Source: Phenylobacterium sp. | Lineage (GTDB): Bacteria; Pseudomonadota; Alphaproteobacteria; Caulobacterales; Caulobacteraceae | Assembly (NCBI RefSeq): GCF_030651185.1 | Contig: NZ_JAUSCJ010000032.1 | Coordinates: 1-64,000, forward strand | Reading direction: 5' to 3' | Length of the DNA: 64,000 nucleotides | Shown here: positions 28,807-37,293 of the stretch, one piece after another | How the letters are laid out: every line of letters begins with the position of its first letter | How positions within the stretch are numbered: the first letter of the stretch is position 1 | The notes under the pieces: model-generated | What the model saw: the letters and a program-made list of their open reading frames with translations, nothing else | Databases searched by the model: none | Told to the model about the DNA's origin: nothing | Made by a program: the position numbers and the translations under genes

Positions 28807-29991
28807 TTAAGCCTCCCGTTCCATGATGACGGTGCCCGCGCCGTGGCGGGTGCCCAGCGATCCGCCCGTGCCGTGGGCCAGCGCCAGGTCGCAGTTGGGG
28901 ACCTGGACCTTGGGGTGGGCCTCGCCGCGCAGCTGACGCACCGCCTCGATCACCTTGGTGATGCCGCCCCGGTTGGTGGGGTGGTTGTTGCAGAGGCCGC
29001 CGCCGTCGGTGTTGAAGGGCAGCTTGCCGACGCCGGAGATCAGGTTGCCGTCGGAGACGAACTTTCCGCCCTCGCCCTTCTTGCAGAAGCCGAGGTCCTC
29101 AAGCTGCATCAGCACCGTGATGGTGAAGCTGTCGTAGATCGAGGCGTACTTCATGTCCTGAGGGGTGACGCCCGCCTCCTCGAAGGCGATAGGCCCCGAC
29201 CACAGGGCGCCGGAGTGGGTGAGGTCCAGGTCCTTGCCGCCGCGCGGACCCTTGGGGGCCTCGCCGGCGCCGATCACCTTCACCAGGGGCCGCTTCAGGC
29301 TGCGGGCGACTTCCGGGCTAGTGACGATCAGGGCGCCGCCGCCGTCGGTGACGACGCAGCAGTCCAGCAGGTGCAGCGGGTCGGAGATCATCCGGGAGTT
29401 CACCACCTGCTCGACGGTGACCACGTCCTTCAGGAAGGCGTGCTCGTTGTACTGGGCGTGGTGGCTGGCGGCGACCTTGATCCAGGCGAGCTGCTCGCTG
29501 GTGGTGCCGTACTCATACATGTGACGCATGGCGCACATGCCGTAGGTGTTGTGGGTCGAGCCGCCGTAGATGTTCTCGAAACCGGCCTCGGGCGGACCGT
29601 CGGTCAACTGGCCGGGACGCCCGCCGCCGCCGGGGAAGAACTTGTTCTGGCGCGGACGGCCGGCCAGCGTGATCAGCGCCACGGTGCACTTGCCCGCCGC
29701 GATTGCCTGGGCCGCGTGGCCGACATGCAGCAGGTAGGACGAGCCGCCGGTCTCGGTGGAGTCCATATGACGGACGTTCTTCAGGCCCATGTAATCGACC
29801 ATGGACATGGCCCCGAAGCCGGGGGCGTCGCCGGCGCAGAAGTAGCCGTCGATGTCGTCCTTGGTGAGGCCCGCGTCGGCCAGGGCGCCCTTGGCGCACT
29901 CGGCGTGCAGCTGCGGCGTCGACTTGTCGGGAGCGTCCCGGGTGGGGTGCTCATAGGCCCCCATGATGTAGGCCTTGCCCTTAATACTCAT
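28807..29991 (-). CDS. Thiolase-like protein (SCP-x/Ltp type) without the usual nucleophilic Cys
   Basis: This 394-residue thiolase-superfamily protein starts MSIKGKAYIMGAYEHPTRDAP and ends with LALAHGTGGSLGTRHGAG, the thiolase C-terminal block. The region where thiolases carry their nucleophilic cysteine reads DSTETGGSSYLLHVGHAA (about residues 77-94) and holds no cysteine. That is typical of Ltp2-like proteins that work as retro-aldolases with a DUF35 partner. It is one base from the DUF35 gene, and both are transcribed leftward. A beta-oxidation thiolase role is thus less likely than aldol cleavage; the substrate is unknown. Confidence 0.88.
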   Translation of the reverse strand: MSIKGKAYIMGAYEHPTRDAPDKSTPQLHAECAKGALADAGLTKDDIDGYFCAGDAPGFGAMSMVDYMGLKNVRHMDSTETGGSSYLLHVGHAAQAIAAGKCTVALITLAGRPRQNKFFPGGGGRPGQLTDGPPEAGFENIYGGSTHNTYGMCAMRHMYEYGTTSEQLAWIKVAASHHAQYNEHAFLKDVVTVEQVVNSRMISDPLHLLDCCVVTDGGGALIVTSPEVARSLKRPLVKVIGAGEAPKGPRGGKDLDLTHSGALWSGPIAFEEAGVTPQDMKYASIYDSFTITVLMQLEDLGFCKKGEGGKFVSDGNLISGVGKLPFNTDGGGLCNNHPTNRGGITKVIEAVRQLRGEAHPKVQVPNCDLALAHGTGGSLGTRHGAGTVIMEREA

Positions 29992-30056
29992 CGATCCCCT
30001 TCCTCAAATTCGTCTCTTAATGAATGGCGGTTGGCTTAGCCCGGCCCACCCCGAGT

Positions 30057-30172
30057 GTCATCCCGCATGCAGCGCCTAAGGCGCGGAAGTGCGGGACCAA
30101 TAGACACCGATCTCTCCGGCAAGACCGGTGCGTCTGGGTCCCGGACAAGCGCTGCGCGTTTTCCGGGATGAC
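30057..30172. repeat. Intergenic repeat, GTCATCCCGG / CCGGGATGAC family (copy 2)
   Basis: This is the second copy of the element at 23717-23826. It starts GTCATCCCG and ends CCGGGATGAC; the last 44 bases differ from copy 1 at one position, while the left part is diverged. It lies between the end of the AMP-ligase gene and the start of the thiolase-like gene and may terminate the former. Confidence 0.8.
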
Positions 30173-30180
30173 AGCTCGAG

Positions 30181-31662
30181 CTAGGCCGGCTGGCCTTCCT
30201 TCAGCTTGGCGATGCGGGCGTCGCGCAGGGCGGTGCGGCGCACCTTGCCGGCGTCGTCGCGCAGCGGCTCATCCACGAACTCGTAGGTGCGCGGCTGCTT
30301 GTAGGTCACCAGCTTGGTCTTCAGGTATTCGCGAAGCGCAGCCTCGTCGCCGACGCCTCGGGTCTGGACGATGGCGTGGATCTTGGCGCCCAGGTCGTCG
30401 TCGGGGATGCCGATGACGGCGACGGACTGGACGCTGTCATGCTCCTCCAGGGCCGCCTCGATCTCGGCGGGATAGACGTTGGAACCCCCCACCAGGATCA
30501 TGTCGGTGCGGCGGTCGGCCAGGTAGAGATAGCCGTCCTCGTCGAACCAGCCGATGTCTCCCAGGCTCTCCCAGCCGCCCGGCAGCACCTTGGCCGTCGC
30601 CCCGCGATACTGGTAGCTGGGCGCCATGCCCTCGGGGCGGCGCATGTAGATCTCGCCGATCTCGCGAGGCGGCAGCTTCTCACCATTATCGTCGAAGGCG
30701 ACCATCTCGCCCATGCGGACCTTACCCACCGAGCCCCGGTGCTCCAGCCATTCGGTCCCGGAGATCACGGTGGAGGCCTGGGCCTCGGTGCCGGCATAGA
30801 GCTCCTGGATCACCTCGCCGCCCAGCCAGTGAATGAAGGCCTCCTTCAGCCAGGGTGGGCAGGGCGCCGCCAGGTGCCAAAGGGTCTTCAGGGACGACAG
30901 GTCGTACTTGGTGCGGACCTCCTCGGGCAGGTGCCAGATGCGGTTCATCATGGTGGGGACCATGTAGATCCAGGTGGCTTTGCGCTTCTCGATCTCCGCC
31001 AGCGTGCCTTCGGGATCGAAGCGCGGCAGGACGATCAGGTGCGCGCCCAGGTTCAGCACGCTCATCATCATGCCAAAGCCGGCGTTGTGATAGAGCGGCG
31101 CGGGCAGGACGGCGATGGACGCAGACGTCAGTTGCCAGCCGCCGACCGCCGGCGTCTCCTTGGTCGTCACGCCAGGCTGGCCGGCCAGGATCAGCTTGGG
31201 CCGGCCGGTGGAGCCGCCGGAGGTGGGCGCCTTCGAGATCGGCGAGGTGGCGTCGGGCAGGTCGCTGCCGTCGTCGCTCTTGGCCAGCAGGTCGGCGACC
31301 TTCAGCAGCGGGCGGTCGATCTTGGCGTCGAACTCGGCGATCACCACCGGCGTTTGAGCCAGCTCCATGATGGCCTCCAACTCAGCCTGCGGCAGGCGGA
31401 AGGCCACCGGCTGCGGCGTCGCGCCGATCTTCCACATGGCCCAGCAGGCGACGGCGAAGTCCGTGGAGTTGGGCAGGCCCAGGGTCACCAGGTCGCCGTG
31501 CTTCACGCCATAGGCCAGCAGGCCGCGGGCGGCGCGGTTGGTCAGCCTGTGGAACTCGCCATAGGACAGCGTGGTGTCGCCGCAGGTCACCGCGGGCGCG
31601 TCGGGCTGGGATTGCGCGAAGGCCTTGAGCTTCGCGCCGAGGGAAATCATCTCGTCGGCCAT
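30181..31662 (-). CDS. AMP-dependent acyl-CoA synthetase (1)
   Basis: This 493-residue ANL-family ligase activates a carboxylic acid as acyl-AMP and then acyl-CoA. The P-loop motif TSGGSTGRPKLI is at about residues 146-157. ELYAGTEAQASTVI, LGDIGWFDEDGYLYLADR and MILVGGSNVYPAEIE (hinge and C-terminal domain) complete the family pattern. The catalytic C-terminal lysine fits GKVRRTALR. I chose ATG 31662, with GGGACGA eight bases upstream on its strand; an earlier TTG at 31680 is less likely. It is divergent from a second synthetase gene, with 204 bases between them. Confidence 0.92.
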   Translation of the reverse strand: MADEMISLGAKLKAFAQSQPDAPAVTCGDTTLSYGEFHRLTNRAARGLLAYGVKHGDLVTLGLPNSTDFAVACWAMWKIGATPQPVAFRLPQAELEAIMELAQTPVVIAEFDAKIDRPLLKVADLLAKSDDGSDLPDATSPISKAPTSGGSTGRPKLILAGQPGVTTKETPAVGGWQLTSASIAVLPAPLYHNAGFGMMMSVLNLGAHLIVLPRFDPEGTLAEIEKRKATWIYMVPTMMNRIWHLPEEVRTKYDLSSLKTLWHLAAPCPPWLKEAFIHWLGGEVIQELYAGTEAQASTVISGTEWLEHRGSVGKVRMGEMVAFDDNGEKLPPREIGEIYMRRPEGMAPSYQYRGATAKVLPGGWESLGDIGWFDEDGYLYLADRRTDMILVGGSNVYPAEIEAALEEHDSVQSVAVIGIPDDDLGAKIHAIVQTRGVGDEAALREYLKTKLVTYKQPRTYEFVDEPLRDDAGKVRRTALRDARIAKLKEGQPA

Positions 31663-31866
31663 AATTATGTGTCGTCCCAAATGAATTCGGCCCGATTGAA
31701 TTTCGGGCGCCGCATGAAGAGGTATGGGCCCTGCCTATGCTGCGGGGTCGCGATCAGTTTCCCTCGCGGAAGATCGTTTCGGCAAGCGCCATATTCGGTT
31801 GGCGGAGCCCGAGCCGAGTGGCTATGACGACGCGATAAAATTTGAGCATTGGGTAGGGAGCCGTCG
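31663..31866. promoter_or_regulatory. Divergent promoter region between two acyl-CoA synthetase genes
   Basis: This 204-base gap must carry promoters for both ligase genes. An A/T-rich stretch around 31834-31845 (CGATAAAATTTG) lies just before the rightward gene, and its ribosome-binding site is GTAGGGAG at 31853-31860. I see no clear operator palindrome. Confidence 0.4.
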
Positions 31867-33417
31867 ATGTCCGTCGAACAGATGCTGAGTCAGGATTTCG
31901 GGACGCTGGCCGAGGTGATCGGCGAGCAGGCCAAGGAGCGCCCGGACAAGCCCGCCCTGGTGGACGCCAAGTCCACCATGACCTACGGCCAGCTGGACGC
32001 TTTCATGGACCGCATGGCGGCTGCTCTGCAGCGCGAAGGCGTGGAGAACGCGGGCGTCGCCGCGGTCTGCGCCACCAGCTCGGTGGAATATGGCGCGACC
32101 TTCTTCGGCATCCTGCGGGCCGGCGCCGCCGTCGCGCCCCTGGCCCCGTCCTCCACCCCCGAAGGCTTGGTGGGGATGCTCAAGGACTGCGGGGCCAAGG
32201 TCTTCTTCCTCGACAAGGGCGTGTCCGACGCGCTCGCCGGCGTCGCCGACCAGATCACCGCCCAGCGGGTCGCCCTGGACGGCTCTGACGCCGGTATCCC
32301 CCTGACGCAATGGCTGGCGCCTGAGGGCGCCAAGCCCAAGCCGGTGACCGTCACCCCGCAGCAGGCCTTCAACATCATCTATTCGTCGGGCACCACCGGC
32401 ACGCCCAAGGGCATCGTCCAGCCGCATCAGATGCGCTGGGGCCAGATCCGGCGCGGCGTCTACCGCGAGGACGCGGTGACCATGATCTCCACCCCGCTCT
32501 ATTCGAACACCACCCTGGTCTCCTACCTGCCCACGATCTCCAATGGCGGCACGGCGGTGCTGATGCCCAAGTTCGACGCCGAGCAGTTCCTGAAGCTCAG
32601 CCAGCAGCACCGCGCCACCCACGCCATGCTGGTGCCGGTGCAGTACCGCCGGCTGATGGAGCGGCCGGACTTCGACAGCTATGATCTCTCCAGCTACGTG
32701 ATGAAGTTCTCCACCAGCGCGCCCTTCGCCGCGGCCCTGAAGGCCGACGTGCTGAAGCGCTGGCCCGGCGGCCTGATCGAATATTACGGCATGACCGAGG
32801 GCGGCGGCTCCTGCGGCCTGGCGGCCCATGAGTTCCCCGACAAGCTGCACACCGTCGGCCGGCCCCTGCCGGGCCACGACATCCGGCTGATCGACGAGGA
32901 CCTCAAGGAGGTGCCACAGGGCAAGATCGGCGAGGTGGTGGGCCGCTCGGGCGCTATGATGGTCGGCTACCACAACCAGCCGGGTAAGACCTCGGAGGCC
33001 GAGTGGTACAGCCCTGAAGGCCTTCGCTACATCCGCACCGGCGACGTCGGCGTGTTCGACGCCGACGGCTTCCTGACGCTCATGGACCGCAAGAAGGACA
33101 TGATCATCTCCGGCGGCTTCAACATCTATCCCTCCGACCTGGAGGCCGAGATCATCCAGCACCCGGACGTGCTGGAGGCCGCCGTGGTGGGGGTCAATTC
33201 CGACAAGTGGGGCGAGACCCCGGTCGGCTTCATCGCTCTGAAGCCCGGCGCCAAGGTCACCGCCGAGGCGCTGAAGGCCTGGGTCAACGGCCGGCTGGGC
33301 AAGACCCAGCGCCTGGCCGACCTGCTGCTGGTGGACAGCCTGCCCCGCAGCCACATCGGCAAGGTGCTGAAACGCGAACTGCGCGACGAGTACAAAGGCG
33401 TGGCGCTGACCGCATGA
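31867..33417 (+). CDS. AMP-dependent acyl-CoA synthetase (2)
   Basis: This 516-residue ANL-family ligase has the P-loop motif YSSGTTGTPKGI at about residues 173-184, then EYYGMTEGGGSCGL, YIRTGDVGVFDADGFL, DRKKDMIISGGFNIYPSDLEA and the catalytic lysine in RSHIGKVLKREL. It is only distantly similar to the divergent ligase at 30181-31662, so the two probably act on different acids. ATG 31867 follows GTAGGGAG by six bases. The stop overlaps the rraA start (ATGA). Confidence 0.94.
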   Translation: MSVEQMLSQDFGTLAEVIGEQAKERPDKPALVDAKSTMTYGQLDAFMDRMAAALQREGVENAGVAAVCATSSVEYGATFFGILRAGAAVAPLAPSSTPEGLVGMLKDCGAKVFFLDKGVSDALAGVADQITAQRVALDGSDAGIPLTQWLAPEGAKPKPVTVTPQQAFNIIYSSGTTGTPKGIVQPHQMRWGQIRRGVYREDAVTMISTPLYSNTTLVSYLPTISNGGTAVLMPKFDAEQFLKLSQQHRATHAMLVPVQYRRLMERPDFDSYDLSSYVMKFSTSAPFAAALKADVLKRWPGGLIEYYGMTEGGGSCGLAAHEFPDKLHTVGRPLPGHDIRLIDEDLKEVPQGKIGEVVGRSGAMMVGYHNQPGKTSEAEWYSPEGLRYIRTGDVGVFDADGFLTLMDRKKDMIISGGFNIYPSDLEAEIIQHPDVLEAAVVGVNSDKWGETPVGFIALKPGAKVTAEALKAWVNGRLGKTQRLADLLLVDSLPRSHIGKVLKRELRDEYKGVALTA

Positions 33418-33911
33418 ACAATCCCGCCCAGAAGCCCGCCAAGAGCGTCGCCGACCTCTGCGACGACCATGAGGACGAGGTCGAGGTCTGCCTCGTCCAG
33501 TTCCGCGACTACGGCGGCCGCAAGGCCTTCTCCGGCCCCATCCGCACCGTCCGCTGCCGGGAGGACAATTCCCTGGTGAAGGCGACGCTCGCCGAACCCG
33601 GCGAGGGCTGCGTCCTGGTGGTGGATGGCGGCGGCTCGTTGGCCAAGGCCCTGGTGGGGGACGTGCTCGCGGCCGATGGGGTGAAGAACGGCTGGGCCGG
33701 CATCCTCGTCTACGGCGCCGTGCGTGACACCCCGATCCTGGCGACCCTGGATATCGGCATCAAGGCCCTGGGCTCGGTGCCGATCCGCAGCGTCAAGCGC
33801 GGCGACGGCGTGGTCGATACGCCGGTGGCCTTCGGCGGCGTGGTCTTCCTGCCCGGCGACGTGCTGCATGCCGACGAGGACGGCGTCGTGGTCCTCCCCG
33901 CAGAGGACTGA
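33414..33911 (+). CDS. rraA: RraA family protein (RNase E activity regulator / aldolase fold)
   Basis: This 165-residue protein matches RraA, which binds RNase E and slows RNA decay in enterobacteria. SVADLCDDHEDEVEVCLVQF, FSGPIRTVRCREDNSLVK, VLVVDGGGSLAKALVGD and YGAVRDTPILATLDIGI are the family blocks. Arg104 and Asp105 in AVRD match residues used by related 4-hydroxy-4-methyl-2-oxoglutarate aldolases, so an aldolase role is an alternative. ATG 33414 overlaps the ligase stop, placing it in the acyl-CoA operon, which leans slightly towards a metabolic role. Confidence 0.88.
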   Translation: MNNPAQKPAKSVADLCDDHEDEVEVCLVQFRDYGGRKAFSGPIRTVRCREDNSLVKATLAEPGEGCVLVVDGGGSLAKALVGDVLAADGVKNGWAGILVYGAVRDTPILATLDIGIKALGSVPIRSVKRGDGVVDTPVAFGGVVFLPGDVLHADEDGVVVLPAED

Positions 33912-34007
33912 AAAGTCGCGCTTACGCGGGCTTGCGCCGCCGGGGCCGTATGAGTAGGTTCCGCCCTCGCTCGGCGGGCCCCCTCACGGGAGCCTCCAGA
34001 CGGCTCC

Positions 34008-34097
<90 letters not shown>

Positions 34098-34111
34098 CGC
34101 ATTGCCGGCCT

Positions 34112-34561
34112 CTAGGCAGGCGTCGGGTCGCCTGATGAGAATGAGAAATCGACGAGCCTCATGCTTCGGCCGTCGCCATTGGCTCCCGTCAACCTGAGGC
34201 GCCGCCAGACCGTGCTCAGGCAAATCGTGGCGGTGAGCCACGCATCCTTGGGAATGTAGAGCGTGGCCTCCAGGCCAGCGCCGGGAAGCTCTCCCGCCCG
34301 ATCATATATGTCGCCGATGTGGAGCGGCTCACTTCGACTGAAGTGCCAGCTCTCCAGTTGGTCTACCCAGATGCGCATCCGGCGGTCGGCCAAGCCTTCC
34401 GGCGCAAGCACACGTCCCTCGATCTCGATCATACGAGCGTAGATCAGGCCGCCTTGAAAACGGTGCGCCTTTGGGACCGATGGCGGGCAAGGCATGAGGC
34501 CGAGCCCGCCGTCAACGCCACGCAACTCGATCAGAAAATCTTGGCGGGCGTCAGTCAGCAT
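34112..34561 (-). CDS. Unknown protein, paralogue of the preceding gene (tandem pair, second)
   Basis: I do not recognise this 149-residue protein. It contains ARMIEIEGRVLAPEGLADRRM, then a part with HIGDIYDRAGELPGAGLEATLYIP and a final LRLVDFSFSSGDPTPA. Its layout follows the neighbouring gene at 34551-35036: a GRV-AP segment, a middle part, then a LEATLYIP/FEATLILP block and a terminal aromatic stretch, so the two look like diverged duplicates. The ATG at 34561 overlaps the upstream gene by 11 bases; a longer reading from 34597 is possible. Base composition looks lower in GC than the neighbours. It ends 15 bases from tRNA-Ser. Confidence 0.6.
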   Translation of the reverse strand: MLTDARQDFLIELRGVDGGLGLMPCPPSVPKAHRFQGGLIYARMIEIEGRVLAPEGLADRRMRIWVDQLESWHFSRSEPLHIGDIYDRAGELPGAGLEATLYIPKDAWLTATICLSTVWRRLRLTGANGDGRSMRLVDFSFSSGDPTPA

Positions 34562-35036
34562 TCGCCCAGGCTTCCAGGTTTGGGTGAATGCCAGCATCGA
34601 AGAAGTAGGCAGAAACCTTCGCGCCGTCCGTCTTGATCTGGATGTGCTTCCACCTCGACGCCAAAGACGTGGCCGTGGTTGCGATCGCCGCCGCGGGCAA
34701 TATCAGCGTCGCCTCAAAATCGAAGTCGGAACCCTCTGGACGCGCCGTAAGTTCGCCCACGTGCTGCTGGCCCCCTCGCCCGAACCGGACGTTCGGGCCA
34801 AACGGCGACAGGGTCACCTTGATGTCCTTGCCGCGGTGCTCGCGGGGCGCGCGTACGCGGCCGTGGAGGTTGAAGTCGCGGCCATAGTCCAAGGCTAGGG
34901 ATCGCGCCTTCGACCGAGTCACCGCCTGGTTCGTCGCAACGTGCAGGGTCCAATCCCAAGCCAGGATATCGATCATCAGTCGGCCGTCGAAGAAGCTCGG
35001 ATCTGTGGCCGCGTTGGGAGGGCGTACATCTGACAC
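34551..35036 (-). CDS. Unknown protein, tandem pair, first
   Basis: This 161-residue protein is not recognised. It includes MIDILAWDWTLHVATNQAV, LHGRVRAPREHRGKDIKVTL, a glycine-rich VRFGRGGQQHVGELTARPEG and FDFEATLILPAAAIA. It shares its order of motifs with the next gene. The start is uncertain: GTG 35036 gives this length, while ATG 34976 gives 141 residues; neither has a good ribosome-binding site. No signal peptide or membrane segment is visible. The codon use and GC content differ from the rest of the window, and the pair sits between tRNA-Ser and a TetR gene. Confidence 0.55.
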   Translation of the reverse strand: MSDVRPPNAATDPSFFDGRLMIDILAWDWTLHVATNQAVTRSKARSLALDYGRDFNLHGRVRAPREHRGKDIKVTLSPFGPNVRFGRGGQQHVGELTARPEGSDFDFEATLILPAAAIATTATSLASRWKHIQIKTDGAKVSAYFFDAGIHPNLEAWANAD

Positions 35037-35105
35037 AGCACAAAGATGTACATGTTTTGTTCTAGTCGATCAAGCCTGAGCTGGCGGGCCATTCCCGCTT
35101 GACAA

Positions 35106-35139
35106 TGACCGTTGGTCAGTAATTAATGACCTATGGTCA
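35106..35139. promoter_or_regulatory. Twin operator palindromes upstream of the TetR gene
   Basis: Two copies of TGACC-N3-GGTCA lie at 35106-35118 and 35127-35139. The second extends to a perfect seven-base-arm palindrome AATGACC-TAT-GGTCATT (35125-35141). Their centres are 21 bases apart, two helical turns, on the same face of DNA. The second copy ends 14 bases before the tetR start, so autorepression is likely. Confidence 0.8.
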
Positions 35140-35152
35140 TTAGGTGGAGTTG

Positions 35153-35725
35153 ATGGGCAAGCCGTTGCGTCGCCGTCTCAAGCCAGAGGCGCGGAAACTG
35201 GAAATCGTCGAGGCTGCCGAGCGCCTCCTGCAGGCGGGCGGCGCGCGGGTGCGGGTGGAGGACGTGGTCCGCGAGGCCGGCGTCGCGAAGGGCACCTTCT
35301 TCCTCTACTTCCCGACCCTGGACGATCTGCTGGCCACGATCCGTACACGGATCGTGTCGGAATTCGACACGGTCAATCCGCTGCCTACCGAGGTCGACGG
35401 GCCGGTGGACTGGCCAGAACTCGTCGAGTCTCAGGCCCTGGCCTTCATCGAGTTCACCCTGTCGCGCCGGGGGATCGGCGAGGCGGTGTTCCACTCCGAT
35501 TTCGCCGAACGCCGGCCCTTGGCCGACCATGCCATTCATCGGCTGACGGCGGTGATCCGCGCGGGTCAGGAGGCCGAGGCCTTCGGGCCGGTCGATCCCG
35601 AGCCCACGGCCCGCCTGCTGTACGCCTCCATCCACGAGGCCGCCGACGCGGTCGCAGCGGGCGTGGAGCGGATGGCCATGCAGGCGGCGCTGCAGAGCCT
35701 GCTTCGACGCACCCTCTCCCCATAA
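35153..35725 (+). CDS. TetR/AcrR family transcriptional regulator
   Basis: This 190-residue regulator has the TetR DNA-binding domain at residues 14-60: IVEAAERLLQAGGARVRVEDVVREAG (helix 1 to helix 2) and VAKGTFFLYFPTLDDLL (recognition helix). The C-terminal ligand-binding half is diverse, as is usual. ATG 35153 is preceded by GGTGGAG; an in-frame GTG at 35144 is the alternative. Two operator palindromes lie immediately upstream. The VOC gene follows after 16 bases and is probably co-transcribed and co-controlled. The inducer is unknown. Confidence 0.92.
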   Translation: MGKPLRRRLKPEARKLEIVEAAERLLQAGGARVRVEDVVREAGVAKGTFFLYFPTLDDLLATIRTRIVSEFDTVNPLPTEVDGPVDWPELVESQALAFIEFTLSRRGIGEAVFHSDFAERRPLADHAIHRLTAVIRAGQEAEAFGPVDPEPTARLLYASIHEAADAVAAGVERMAMQAALQSLLRRTLSP

Positions 35726-35741
35726 CCTCAGGAGGAAGACC

Positions 35742-36128
35742 ATGACCGACACCACAGTGATTGTGCGCTATATCGTCAGTGACGTTCAGAAATCGACCGA
35801 CTGGTACGTCAACCACTTCGGCTTCAGCCGTCTCCCCAACGCCTCGCCGGCCTTCGCGGCGGTGGAGCGTGGCCCCCTCCGACTGCTGCTGAGCGGCGCC
35901 GGCAGTTCCGCGGCGCGGCCGATGCCCGACGGGCGCCAGCCTGCGCCCGGTGGTTGGAACCGTATCCAGTTTCTGTTCGAGGATCTGGCGGCCGAGGTCG
36001 AACGCCTGCGCGGGCAGGGCGTGACGTTCCGCAATGAGATTCTCACCGGGCCTGGAGGCTCGCAAATCCTGGCGGAAGATCCTTCGGACAACCTCGTCGA
36101 GCTGTTCCAGCCTGCGGCGTGGGGCTGA
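35742..36128 (+). CDS. VOC family protein (glyoxalase/bleomycin-resistance fold)
   Basis: This 128-residue vicinal-oxygen-chelate protein starts with VIVRYIVSDVQKSTDWYVNHFGF, the classic first beta-alpha-beta unit, and ends with ILAEDPSDNLVELFQP, which carries the late glutamate ligand region. Members bind small electrophiles, antibiotics or metal-chelated substrates. It follows the TetR gene and is likely part of its regulon. Its end is three bases from the mnmH stop on the other strand. Enzymatic or binding role is not resolvable. Confidence 0.85.
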   Translation: MTDTTVIVRYIVSDVQKSTDWYVNHFGFSRLPNASPAFAAVERGPLRLLLSGAGSSAARPMPDGRQPAPGGWNRIQFLFEDLAAEVERLRGQGVTFRNEILTGPGGSQILAEDPSDNLVELFQPAAWG

Positions 36129-36130
36129 TC

Positions 36131-37192
36131 TCACAGACCCGAGACGAGGCCCGCCACCCGGTCGGCGATGGCGGACTGGTTGGCCTCGTCCAGGGCGTCC
36201 GCCGCGATCTGCGCGAGGGCCGGGCGTCCATCCTTGCGGCGCCCGCGCGCATAGGCGGGATCGTAGTGAAGCTCCATCAGGGCGGACGCCAGGGTTTCGA
36301 AATCGCCCGCGCCGATCAACCCACGCCAGGCCTCCAGCCGGGCCGGTGACGGCGGGATCGGCAGACGGGCGAAGGCCGCCTCCAGGCGCTCGGTGTCGGC
36401 GATGATGTCGGCATAGGCGCTGACCAGGTATCTGGCCCGCGCGGCGCGCGGCGCCACGATCTCGATCCGCGGGGCCGCCTGCATGGCGCGCCAGACCGCC
36501 GGCGGCGTCATGCGATCACCAATCTTGCTGGACTCCGCCTCCACGACGACGGGGCGTGACGGATCGAAGGCCTTCAGCGCGGTGAGCAGCCGGGATTCAA
36601 ACATCTTCTGGCTGGGCTGCTGGCGGCCCGCCAACCCCCCGAACAGCGAGCCGCGATGGCCGGCCAGGTCCTCAAGGTCGAGCATCTGAAGACCGCGCTC
36701 GGCGAGCCGGGCGAGGATTTCGGTCTTGGCCGAGCCAGTGTCCCCGTCGAGCAGCACGAACCGCACGGGACAGGTCTGTTCATAGAGCTCGTCCTGCACT
36801 TGCCGCCGGTAGGTGCGATAGCCGCCGTGCAGCACGGCTGTGGGCCATCCCACCCTTTGCAGGATCGTCGCCATGGCGTTGGAGCGGTTGCCGCCTCGCC
36901 AGCAGTAGATCAGCGGGCGGGTGGTGGGAGACCAGTCCGCCATCGCCGTGCGCAGGTGGTGGGCGATGTTCTCGGCGACATAGGCCGCGCCGAGGCGGTT
37001 GGCGCGGAACCGCGATTCCTGGACATAGATCGTGCCCACCTCGGCGCGCTGTGCGTCGTCCAGAACCGGCAGGTTGCGGGCGCGCGGCATGTGATCCTCG
37101 GCGAACTCGCCGGGGCTGCGCACGTCGATGATCACGTCGAAGGCGGCGGTGGTGTCCGCGTCGGCCGTCTGAACCATCTGGATCGGCTGCAT
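36131..37192 (-). CDS. mnmH: MnmH (SelU), tRNA 2-selenouridine synthase
   Basis: MnmH replaces sulfur by selenium at the wobble 2-thiouridine of certain tRNAs using selenophosphate, through a geranylated intermediate. The 353-residue protein has an N-terminal rhodanese domain with IDVRSPGEF at about 22-30 and the catalytic motif CWRGGNRS at residues 97-104. A P-loop GDTGSAKT follows at about 150-157. MLDLEDLAGHRGSLFGG is also conserved in the family. It is divergent from selD, which makes the selenium donor, and only 101 bases separate them. Confidence 0.95.
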   Translation of the reverse strand: MQPIQMVQTADADTTAAFDVIIDVRSPGEFAEDHMPRARNLPVLDDAQRAEVGTIYVQESRFRANRLGAAYVAENIAHHLRTAMADWSPTTRPLIYCWRGGNRSNAMATILQRVGWPTAVLHGGYRTYRRQVQDELYEQTCPVRFVLLDGDTGSAKTEILARLAERGLQMLDLEDLAGHRGSLFGGLAGRQQPSQKMFESRLLTALKAFDPSRPVVVEAESSKIGDRMTPPAVWRAMQAAPRIEIVAPRAARARYLVSAYADIIADTERLEAAFARLPIPPSPARLEAWRGLIGAGDFETLASALMELHYDPAYARGRRKDGRPALAQIAADALDEANQSAIADRVAGLVSGL

Positions 37193-37293
37193 CTAGGCAA
37201 GTGCCTTCATCATCTGTCTGATCGTCATGGGGTTGGCTGCGGAGACGATGCTAAGTACCCGCTTGTTCCCTTGATGGCGCGTGCGGAGACCAG
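37193..37293. promoter_or_regulatory. Divergent promoter region between mnmH and selD
   Basis: The 101-base gap should contain both promoters of the selenium genes. The selD ribosome-binding site is GCGGAGAC at 37283-37290. I see no clear operator. Confidence 0.35.
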
